Of a DNA stretch of 46,979 nucleotides, positions 36,475-43,953 are shown one piece after another. A program made the position numbers and the translations under genes. The stretch lies in contig JAFGMD010000036.1 in NCBI GenBank assembly GCA_016927685.1, forward strand, positions 1 to 46,979. Reading direction: 5' to 3'. How positions within the stretch are numbered: the stretch's first letter is position 1; each line of letters begins with the position of its first letter. The stretch is from Candidatus Falkowiibacteriota bacterium (GTDB lineage Bacteria; Patescibacteriota; Patescibacteriia; CAIXNZ01). Below the pieces are notes generated by a model, which searched no databases, was not told where the DNA came from, and saw only the letters and a program-made list of their open reading frames with translations.

Positions 36475-37617
36475 TTATTGAATAATAATGCTCATTTCTG
36501 CCTCTTGCCCATCTTTGAAATATTTTATCTTAACTTCTTGACCGGTTTTATATTCTAAAAGAATATCTGTCAGATTATTACTACTATCAATATTTTGATT
36601 TTCAATTTTAGTTATAATATCCCCCCTAACCAATTTATTAAATAACGGGCTATCACTGGCTATACTCTTTCCAGCAGCATTGCTCCAAATCAAAGCTCCA
36701 TTTTGCTGATTTTGCAATTGTGTTTCTGATAAACCGTTAACTTCGCCTATATTAATATAATTTAGACCTAAATATGGTCTCTGTATTTTTTCGTCTTTTA
36801 AAACATTGGATATAATAGGCTTAATATAGCTGATGGGTATGACTAAATCATCAGATTTTAAAAGTCCGATCAGATTACCCTGAAAATCAAAAACAGCTGT
36901 CCCCTTATAGCTTAAATCAAAATCCTTATTTAATAATATTAATCTATCAAGTATTTGGGTTGAATAAATATAATCATATTTATTAGTTATTGCTTTATAT
37001 CTTTTATTTAATATTTGCGCTAATTCAAGCTTGTTTGAATTTTTATTATACAAAATAGCACTTGCGCCATTTGTAATATCCGCATTATTGGAAAATTTTA
37101 TCACTGGTAAATTCTGCACGTTTATTTTAATAAAAACAATACCGGTTGAGGCGTCTGGAACTACTTTTTCAATTTCATATATTTTTTTTGTGTTTGTGAC
37201 AACTACACTGTATTTTGCCGTGACATTTATATTTTGCGTAGAAATTAACCAACCATCGCTTGTTAAAACTGCGGCTTGGCCCAGATAATCTTCTGGCAAA
37301 AATGCCGAATCCAAAATGTTTTTAGTCGCTGTCTTTTTGCGATATATTCCCGCTAAAACCGGCTGAATATCATTTTTTATCTGATCAATTCGTAAATTTT
37401 GTTCAACTACGACCTTGCGTGGCTCATTAATAACTATTTCTTTTTGTCCAATACTCGCTTGTTCGGTAAAATATAAATCACTAAAAAAACTTTTATTTGC
37501 TAAATAATATCTGGTAAAAAGCTCCCCTCCGATGCCGGCCACAAAACCCGCTAACAAAATAAAAAATATCAAAATAACCGGCCCCCACCAATGTTTTTGC
37601 TTAGTTTCTTTATTCAT
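36475..37617 (-). CDS. membrane-anchored trypsin-like/PDZ (S1C-like) protein
   Basis: LNYINIGEVNGL...GDIITKIENQNIDSSNNLTDILLEYKTGQEVKIKYFKDGQE PDZ-like; the classical GNSGGP catalytic motif is not evident (DLSYKGTAVFDFQGNLIG). Confidence 0.75.
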   Translation of the reverse strand: MNKETKQKHWWGPVILIFFILLAGFVAGIGGELFTRYYLANKSFFSDLYFTEQASIGQKEIVINEPRKVVVEQNLRIDQIKNDIQPVLAGIYRKKTATKNILDSAFLPEDYLGQAAVLTSDGWLISTQNINVTAKYSVVVTNTKKIYEIEKVVPDASTGIVFIKINVQNLPVIKFSNNADITNGASAILYNKNSNKLELAQILNKRYKAITNKYDYIYSTQILDRLILLNKDFDLSYKGTAVFDFQGNLIGLLKSDDLVIPISYIKPIISNVLKDEKIQRPYLGLNYINIGEVNGLSETQLQNQQNGALIWSNAAGKSIASDSPLFNKLVRGDIITKIENQNIDSSNNLTDILLEYKTGQEVKIKYFKDGQEAEMSIIIQ

Positions 37618-37636
37618 ATTTTATTAAATTAAATAT

Positions 37637-38398
37637 TTAAATCCAACGAGAGGTAAATATTATTAAAAATAACAAAAAAAGTATCAAAAAAGCAAATTTC
37701 CATAGCGATTTAGATTCAAATCTATCGCTTAATTTAGCAATAAATGCTTCCCAGACAAAGTAATAAAAAATGGTTATAATTGCGCTGTTGATATAAAAAT
37801 TCGCAGGCAAAAAATTGATGCACCAATACAGCTCCAAAATAATCAAATTTAAAATTAACAAATATACATATTTCATCCTGCTTTTTATTTTATTTGCTCC
37901 AAAAGATTGAATTGCCAATAAAGAAATTATAATTATTAAAATCAAAGAAGTAAAATATAATGGTGTATTTAAAAATATCGCTGTTGCATTTAAAGATATG
38001 ATTGCACAAAAGAAAACAATTAAATTTAAAAAAGAAGAAAAATTTTCAAAAGATGATATTTGATATTGCGATGGTTTATAGAAAAAAATAAAGATATTGT
38101 TTAAATATAGGGCGAGGATAAAAACAAAAATAAAAATTAATGAATGCCTAAGCCAGATGGAACTCACAATAAATAAAAGGGTTGTCAGACTTATAAAAAA
38201 TAAAAATGGTAAGATAAAAAATTCCCAAAAAGTAAGGCTAAAAAATTTTGCTTTAATCAATAATTTGAATGAAATCAAAATAATAATAAATAATAGAGGG
38301 ACCAAAATATAGAGAAATTCAATTTTATAGAACAATATCTCTAAACCTAAAAATAATATAATTGGACAAAGGAAAACTAATAATCTTTTTAGAAGCAT
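37637..38398 (-). CDS. multi-pass membrane protein
   Basis: Hydrophobic ORF within an operon. Confidence 0.6.
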   Translation of the reverse strand: MLLKRLLVFLCPIILFLGLEILFYKIEFLYILVPLLFIIILISFKLLIKAKFFSLTFWEFFILPFLFFISLTTLLFIVSSIWLRHSLIFIFVFILALYLNNIFIFFYKPSQYQISSFENFSSFLNLIVFFCAIISLNATAIFLNTPLYFTSLILIIIISLLAIQSFGANKIKSRMKYVYLLILNLIILELYWCINFLPANFYINSAIITIFYYFVWEAFIAKLSDRFESKSLWKFAFLILFLLFLIIFTSRWI

Positions 38399-38404
38399 AA
38401 TAAA

Positions 38405-39169
38405 TTAAAATAATCCTTGTAAACTGGTAATTAATACTTTTACGTAAATCCTACCATAATCAAGACCCATATCTTGAATCTTACCAAACCCTAAAAACGG
38501 CGCTATGATCATATTTAAGACCTTCTCGCCAATAGGCGCTATTATTACTTTGCCAATAAAATTTGGCATTTTTAAATTTCCAATTTTAAAGCTTATAACT
38601 TCTAATTCAATTTTATTATTTTGCGCTTTAGGAATAATTTCAAAAATTAAGTAAGTATTTTGCGGATTTTTTAACTTGATAAAGAGTTCTAAGTTTTGCG
38701 GCAAAACAGCAATTTGTAAAAAATCTATTCTATTATTCAAACTCTTATTTTGCCTTACCTGCTCGCTGATTAAGCTTGTTAATTTACTATCGCTAAATTG
38801 CAAATCAACTTTTGAATTTAGAGCATTATTAATAGTTTCAAAACTCCCCAATAAATTATCTTTTAACATCAATAAGGGATCTTTTTGTGATTCTTCATAA
38901 TATATTGTTTCAACAATATAGACTGGTTTTGGCTCTTTATATAAAAAATCTGAAAGATATGGAATTTGTACAATACCGCTTTTTGCCAAAAAATATGAAA
39001 CAAAACTGCTTAATAAAATTGCAAAAATAAAAAAGGCGATAATGCAACTGCCGCAGCCTAATATTCGCCTATTTTGTTTTTTCTTCAGGCCCTTTTTTAA
39101 TTTATTAATCTCGCTTTGTAAATCATCCACAATACCATCTTTTTTATTTTCCGTCTCAATTCTGGTCAT
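38405..39169 (-). CDS. hypothetical membrane-anchored protein
   Basis: Coiled N-terminus plus one TM; operon context. Confidence 0.6.
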   Translation of the reverse strand: MTRIETENKKDGIVDDLQSEINKLKKGLKKKQNRRILGCGSCIIAFFIFAILLSSFVSYFLAKSGIVQIPYLSDFLYKEPKPVYIVETIYYEESQKDPLLMLKDNLLGSFETINNALNSKVDLQFSDSKLTSLISEQVRQNKSLNNRIDFLQIAVLPQNLELFIKLKNPQNTYLIFEIIPKAQNNKIELEVISFKIGNLKMPNFIGKVIIAPIGEKVLNMIIAPFLGFGKIQDMGLDYGRIYVKVLITSLQGLF

Positions 39170-39177
39170 AATAAAAA

Positions 39178-40230
39178 TTATTCTTCCAATTTAATTTCCT
39201 CCGCTGTTTTTTTTGCTGATAGATCTTCAACGATAGCGCTTATGGCAGTAGCCACTGGAATGGCTAAAATAGCCCCAAACAAGCCCCCCAATTGCTCGCC
39301 GATTAATAGCGCAAAAATGCTAATAACAGGATTTATGCCCACTGCCTTTTGCATAACTTTAGGTAATAAAATATTATTTTCAATAATTTGGATGAGAATA
39401 TATAAGATTAAAACAAAAAAAGCTTTTATCGGTGACTGGAACGCAGTAATAATAATAGCTATGAATCCGGAAAAGGTCGGACCTAAATATGGGATAAATT
39501 CTAAAATACCTGCAATAATAGCTAAAATTAAGGCGTATTTAACTCCTAAAATCAATAAACCGAAATAAACGAGTAAAAATACTAGAAAACTTAATATCAA
39601 CTGGCCTCGCAGCCATAAACCTAATTTTTGTTGCACTTTATTTGTCAGTTGGTAAGCATAGGGCAAATAATCTATCGGCAAAACTGAGCGTAATATTCTT
39701 TTAGTTGCCCCTTCTTGGACCAACATATAAAAAGTGATGACCATAATAATAAACAAAGAAAAAATACCGGCAAAAAAACTGCCTACCCTAGAAAATAATC
39801 CGCCTGTCTGCGCAAGGCTAAAATTCTGTGAGGCTAAATATGCTTCGATATTTTGGGCGATGCCATATTGGCTCAAAATAGTTGATAGTCTAGATATATT
39901 AGAAATTATTTTATTCCAATATAAAGGAAAATTTGTAGTTAATTGGGTAAACTGCTCAACGATTGGGGGTATTATTAGCATCACTACAATACTGATAAAA
40001 GCTACTAATACTAAATAAATCAACAATACGGCTAAAAATTTAGGTAATTTCTTTTGAGTTAGCCACAATACCCAAGGTTCTAAAATAGAAACTAATATAA
40101 TGGTAAAAAATAAAATGGCTACCACATCTCTGATTAAATAAAGCAGCCAAAGCACAATAACCACGGCTAAAACCTTAAAAATTGTACTTGTGGTAATTTC
40201 AATATTAAATTTTTTGCTTTCCATTTGCAT
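39178..40230 (-). CDS. AI-2E family (PerM-like) transporter
   Basis: GILEFIPYLGPTFSGFIAII; ENNILLPKVMQKAVGINPVISIFALLIGEQLGGLFGAILAIPVATAISAI. Confidence 0.93.
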   Translation of the reverse strand: MQMESKKFNIEITTSTIFKVLAVVIVLWLLYLIRDVVAILFFTIILVSILEPWVLWLTQKKLPKFLAVLLIYLVLVAFISIVVMLIIPPIVEQFTQLTTNFPLYWNKIISNISRLSTILSQYGIAQNIEAYLASQNFSLAQTGGLFSRVGSFFAGIFSLFIIMVITFYMLVQEGATKRILRSVLPIDYLPYAYQLTNKVQQKLGLWLRGQLILSFLVFLLVYFGLLILGVKYALILAIIAGILEFIPYLGPTFSGFIAIIITAFQSPIKAFFVLILYILIQIIENNILLPKVMQKAVGINPVISIFALLIGEQLGGLFGAILAIPVATAISAIVEDLSAKKTAEEIKLEE

Positions 40231-40301
40231 AGATTGAAAAAATTATTTATTAATACCTTAATTATAGAAAATTTTCAGATATTGGTCAATCAGACCAAGG
40301 C

Positions 40302-40330
40302 TTGACAAAATATAAATAAATTGCTAAAAT
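40302..40330 (+). promoter_or_regulatory. sigma70-like promoter upstream of smpB
   Basis: TTGACA (40302-40307), 17-nt spacer, TAAAAT (40325-40330). Confidence 0.8.
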
Positions 40331-40345
40331 TATATATTAAATTAT

Positions 40346-40450
40346 GGACAATAAATTACTGCTTGCAGGGTTTTACAAAATCTATTACCCTTTCTTAATT
40401 TAAACTCTACGGGCAGTAACTTGCGGTTCAAAAGCAAGAAGGCTATGTCC
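40346..40450 (+). ncRNA. structured leader or small RNA upstream of smpB
   Basis: Nested stems GGACA/TGTCC, TTACTGC/GCAGTAA, AGGG/CCCT, CTTGC/GCAAG immediately after a strong promoter. Confidence 0.5.
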
Positions 40451-40488
40451 TTCTTTCTTTATTTTTAAGATGATATTATTAAGAATAT

Positions 40489-40947
40489 ATGACAGCATTA
40501 GCATTAAATAAAAAAGCTGGCTTTGATTATGAATTTCTGGAAAAATTCGAAGCCGGCATTGTCTTGACCGGTCAAGAGGTTAAGTCAATCAGACAAGGTC
40601 AGGCAAGCTTGGCTGGCTCTTTTGTTACATTAAATAGAAATGGAGAGGCATTTTTAACTAATGCTCAAATACCGCCATATAAATTCGCCGGGCAGCTGCC
40701 TAATTATGATCCAAAACAGAGTCGCAAGCTATTATTACGCCAAAAAGAGCTTAATTATCTAATCGGGAAACTCCAACAATCTGGATTGACGTTAGTCCCT
40801 CTTTCCCTGTATAATAAAAACAATAAAATCAAGTTAGAATTCGCTTTAGCTCGCGGTAAAAAGAAAGCAGATAAAAGGCAGACGATTAAATCCAGAGAAA
40901 CAAAAAGGGATATTGCCCAGGCTCTAAAACAAAAATTTCGGGGATGA
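40489..40947 (+). CDS. smpB: SsrA-binding protein
   Basis: NKKAGFDYEFLEKFEAGIVLTGQEVKSIRQGQASLAGSFV. Confidence 0.96.
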   Translation: MTALALNKKAGFDYEFLEKFEAGIVLTGQEVKSIRQGQASLAGSFVTLNRNGEAFLTNAQIPPYKFAGQLPNYDPKQSRKLLLRQKELNYLIGKLQQSGLTLVPLSLYNKNNKIKLEFALARGKKKADKRQTIKSRETKRDIAQALKQKFRG

Positions 40948-41288
40948 TAGGACTCGATAGGAAGAACATTTAAAATACGGCAAGCCGAGCGCGCCATTGC
41001 TCGTAAATCCATGGCAAACATAATAAGTGCAAACTTATTTAGCAAGATGAAGGCTTCTTTAGCTTTCAATTTTGCTCCTGTCGCTGTCTAAGAACAACGA
41101 CCATCTGATACTCTGACGCCCACTAGGAGATATCGGGTGCCATAATAGCGGGCTAGCCAGTTAAGTTTGGTCTTGGCAAGACTGGCGAAACTCTCAAGAC
41201 CAAAACCGTGTCCCGTTCGCGGGACTCTAAGCTTGTAGAAGTATTTTTCTTGACTTTCTAGACGCGGGTTCAATTCCCGCCATCTCCA
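40940..41288 (+). ncRNA. ssrA: transfer-messenger RNA
   Basis: 5' GGGGATGATAGGACTCGATAGG; 3' GACGCGGGTTCAATTCCCGCCATCTCCA; acceptor GGGGATG/CATCTCC; tag ORF ending ...FNFAPVAV-TAA. Confidence 0.93.
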
Positions 41289-41380
41289 CTCCTTCGCTAC
41301 CTTCGGTAGCTTCGGAGTGCACGGCACATTAGGCGCAAGGAGTGTCCTCCGTAGCTTTAGCGAAGGAGGACGCACTCAAC
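41284..41380. repeat. hairpin-rich palindromic repeat region downstream of ssrA
   Basis: ACTCCttcGCTACCttcGGTAGCttcGGAGT and GTCCTCCgtagctttagcgaAGGAGGAC. Confidence 0.65.
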
Positions 41381-41430
41381 CAACCCGCGTCTAATACCAT
41401 GCACAATTTTTTTAAAAAAACAAAAATAAA

Positions 41431-41676
41431 ATGTCCTGGACGGTTTATATTTTACAAAGTCAAAAAGATAAAAGCTGTTATACGGGAATAACCCTAAATC
41501 TAAAAAATAGAATTAATTTTCATAATTTAGGATATTCAAGATATACTTCAGCCAAAAAACCTTATGAATTAATATGGTATTGTGTATTTAATAGCAAAAA
41601 AGTAGCAATAGATTTTGAAAAATATTTAAAAAGTGGTTCAGGAATAGCATTCCGAAATAAAAGATTAATTAAATAA
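41431..41676 (+). CDS. single-domain GIY-YIG nuclease family protein
   Basis: WTVYILQSQKDKSCYTGITLNLKNRINFHN...KKPYELIWYCVFNSKKVAIDFEKYLKSGSGIAFRNKRL. Confidence 0.9.
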   Translation: MSWTVYILQSQKDKSCYTGITLNLKNRINFHNLGYSRYTSAKKPYELIWYCVFNSKKVAIDFEKYLKSGSGIAFRNKRLIK

Positions 41677-41689
41677 TTCTAAATTCTAA

Positions 41690-42265
41690 ATGCGCAGAGT
41701 TCACAAATTTTATAGAAGACCGGAAAAAACCGGCTTTGACGAAAGGGACTATCCTGTTAATGAAAGAATCAGAATACCAAATGTCCAAGTCATTACAGAA
41801 GATGGACAAGCCTTAGGTGTCATGCAAACTTTTAAGGCTATCTCTTTAGCTAAAGAACATGGTCTAGATCTAGTCCTAGTTGCGCCAAAAGCAGAACCGC
41901 CAGTGGCAAAATTTTTAGATTACGGCAGTTTTAAATATCAGAAAGAAAAGGCCTTAAAAAAACAAAAGGCCCAACAAAAAAAGATTGAATTGAAAGAAAT
42001 TCGCCTCTCCCCCAGAATCGGTAAGCATGATTTAGATGTTAGAGTAAAACAAGCAGAAAATTTTCTTTCTCGTGGAGATAAAATTAATATTGTTGTGATT
42101 TTAAGGGGCAGAGAAATGCAACATCAGGATTTGGCTAAAATTGTTATTGATGACTTTATTAAAGCCGTTGGCCAATTAATTTCTGTAAAAATTGAAGAGC
42201 CAGTCAAGAAACAAGGCAATAGATTCGGAGCAACAATCAGCGCAGGCGCTCCAAAACTTGACTAA
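41690..42265 (+). CDS. infC: translation initiation factor IF-3
   Basis: YPVNERIRIPNVQVITEDGQALGVM; KEIRLSPRIGKHDLDVRVKQAENFLSRGDKINIVVILRGREMQHQ. Confidence 0.96.
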   Translation: MRRVHKFYRRPEKTGFDERDYPVNERIRIPNVQVITEDGQALGVMQTFKAISLAKEHGLDLVLVAPKAEPPVAKFLDYGSFKYQKEKALKKQKAQQKKIELKEIRLSPRIGKHDLDVRVKQAENFLSRGDKINIVVILRGREMQHQDLAKIVIDDFIKAVGQLISVKIEEPVKKQGNRFGATISAGAPKLD

Positions 42266-42364
42266 AATCCAAAAAGAGTATAAAATAATTTCAAACTAGC
42301 CTTCGTGCTATTTTTATTTTTAGAATAGAATTTTAGAATTATAGCGTTATAGATTACAGTACTA

Positions 42365-42396
42365 AAACGCTAAAACTCTTAAACGCTAAAACTCTT
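42365..42396 (+). repeat. 16-nt direct repeat x2 upstream of rpmI
   Basis: aaacgctaaaactctt repeated exactly. Confidence 0.75.
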
Positions 42397-42408
42397 AAAC
42401 TCAAAAAT

Positions 42409-42606
42409 ATGTCAAAAGGACAAAAAACCCATAAAAGCATTGTTAAAAGATACAAAGTAACCAAAACCGGCAAAGTGATGAAAAGAAAAGCCGGCCAAGG
42501 TCATTTTAATGCGCGCGAATCAGGCAATATTACACGCATGAAGAGAAAGACGACAACTCAGGCTAAGCCTTTTGTTAAAACAATTGGTTCTTATATCGCT
42601 AATTAA
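42409..42606 (+). CDS. rpmI: 50S ribosomal protein L35
   Basis: Small basic KSIVKRYKVTKTGKVMKRKAGQGHFNARES between infC and rplT. Confidence 0.93.
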   Translation: MSKGQKTHKSIVKRYKVTKTGKVMKRKAGQGHFNARESGNITRMKRKTTTQAKPFVKTIGSYIAN

Positions 42607-42611
42607 TCCTA

Positions 42612-42653
42612 TATCTAATGCCTAATGCCCAATACCTAATACCTAATATCTAA
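42612..42653 (+). repeat. degenerate 7-nt tandem array (6 units)
   Basis: tatctaa|tgcctaa|tgcccaa|tacctaa|tacctaa|tatctaa. Confidence 0.8.
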
Positions 42654-42658
42654 TCCAT

Positions 42659-43003
42659 ATGCCACGAGTTAAACGAGCAGTCATACATCTTAAAAAAAGA
42701 CGAACTATCCGAGCCGCCACCAAGGGCTATCGTTGGGGTCGTAAAAAAACTATTCGCTTAGGCAAAACAGCCATGCTTAAAGCCGGCGTTAATGCTTATT
42801 TTGACAGAAAGAAAAAGAAATCAAACATGAGACAACTTTGGCAAATCAGAATAAATGCCGCATTAAGAGAAAAAGGACTGACATATTCCAAATTCATGGG
42901 CGCGATGAGAAAAAACAAGATTGAACTTGATCGCAAAGTATTAGCTGATTTAGCGCTAAATAACCCCAAGATATTTGAAAAAGTAATTGAATCAGTAAAA
43001 TAA
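42659..43003 (+). CDS. rplT: 50S ribosomal protein L20
   Basis: MPRVKRAVIHLKKRRTIRAATKGYRWGRKKTIRLGKTAMLKAGVNAYFDRKKKK. Confidence 0.96.
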   Translation: MPRVKRAVIHLKKRRTIRAATKGYRWGRKKTIRLGKTAMLKAGVNAYFDRKKKKSNMRQLWQIRINAALREKGLTYSKFMGAMRKNKIELDRKVLADLALNNPKIFEKVIESVK

Positions 43004-43004
43004 C

Positions 43005-43037
43005 AAAAAATTCCCCTGCTCAAAGGGGAATTTTTTT
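43005..43037 (+). terminator. intrinsic terminator after rplT
   Basis: AAAAAATTCCCCTgctcaAAGGGGAATTTTTTT. Confidence 0.85.
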
Positions 43038-43095
43038 GACTAATATACAAGTCCGTGTTATTTTTGAATAAAGCTCTTTAATAAAGGAGGTTATA

Positions 43096-43410
43096 ATGAA
43101 AGGTGTTATAGCTGAATGGTCGGCTTTATGTGAAGGGGAAGAAATTGATCAGAGAGGTATAGTTATCCCGGAGTTGGATAATCTAGCTCTTGTACCAGAT
43201 CCTTTTTATGGGAATTTCAGTGTTTATAAAATGTCCGGATTTACAGATGATGTTGCTAAGGGTAACACGAAGGTCATAAGAGAGATTGAGGTTCCAGACG
43301 AACTTGTGTGCTTAGCTAAAGATTATTTAGAGGTCTGTAAATATTTCAACAAGGCAGAAGAAGAATTTAACAGAAAGACAGAACCATTTAAAAAATTGCT
43401 GAAAGAGTAA
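43096..43410 (+). CDS. hypothetical protein (104 aa), single-gene cassette
   Basis: SD aaaggaggt, upstream TTGACT-17-TATTTT, downstream terminator. Confidence 0.7.
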   Translation: MKGVIAEWSALCEGEEIDQRGIVIPELDNLALVPDPFYGNFSVYKMSGFTDDVAKGNTKVIREIEVPDELVCLAKDYLEVCKYFNKAEEEFNRKTEPFKKLLKE

Positions 43411-43420
43411 AATGTATTCA

Positions 43421-43450
43421 AAAATCCTCTTCGCTTGAAGAGGATTTTTT
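43421..43450 (+). terminator. intrinsic terminator
   Basis: AAAATCCTCTTCgctTGAAGAGGATTTTTT. Confidence 0.85.
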
Positions 43451-43506
43451 ATTTGACTTATATTAATCCAAATGATAATTTTTAACTAATAAAGGAGGTA
43501 AAAAAA

Positions 43507-43905
43507 ATGAGTATTTGTGATGATTATCGCAATAAGATGAAAATTAATGACGAAATGATCAGTAATGCAGCTGATGAAGAGCTGACCACGCTACTTGAAA
43601 ACGTTAATGAGGATATTGCCATCATAACGATTCAATTAGATAAAGCTAAAGTAGATTTGAAGGTTACTGGATTACGTGCTGACCCCGAATGGTTTCAGAA
43701 AGCGAGTGCCGCAAAAAAAATAAAAGGGCAACTTAGTCAACGCATTCAGAATGAACTTTCGCGCAGGAAAAAGGTTCGCAGGGAAAAAAATCGACAGCAG
43801 AGCGAGAAAGAAGGAGTGCGATCTTTATTACGAGCAATAAATTTAGTTCTTACTCCAGAACAGAAGAAGAAAGTCTTAGATATGTGGAGACAACTACGCT
43901 CCTAA
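43507..43905 (+). CDS. hypothetical coiled-coil protein (132 aa), single-gene cassette
   Basis: SD aaaggaggt, upstream TTGACT-17-TAATTT, downstream terminator. Confidence 0.7.
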   Translation: MSICDDYRNKMKINDEMISNAADEELTTLLENVNEDIAIITIQLDKAKVDLKVTGLRADPEWFQKASAAKKIKGQLSQRIQNELSRRKKVRREKNRQQSEKEGVRSLLRAINLVLTPEQKKKVLDMWRQLRS

Positions 43906-43915
43906 AAAAATTATA

Positions 43916-43942
43916 AAACCCCGTGAATAACACGGGGTTTTT
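43916..43942 (+). terminator. intrinsic terminator (also serves the convergent gene)
   Basis: AAAACCCCGTgaataACACGGGGTTTTT. Confidence 0.8.
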
Positions 43943-43953
43943 CTTTTGAAAAT

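Noticed and set aside
40346-40450. tRNA or selC-like gene upstream of smpB (ggttcaaaa T-loop-like sequence, GGACA/TGTCC acceptor-like stem)
   Set aside because: The candidate T-loop does not have a proper 5-bp/7-nt geometry, and no D-arm or anticodon arm is recognisable; kept only as an unclassified structured RNA.
40755-41069. 104-aa ORF on - strand
   Set aside because: Antisense to smpB and ssrA, with no independent support.
41088-41375. 95-aa ORF on - strand (MRPPSLKLRRTLLAP...WRWRELNPRLESQ)
   Set aside because: Antisense to the 3' part of tmRNA and the palindromic repeats; a known kind of spurious ORF from tRNA-like sequence.
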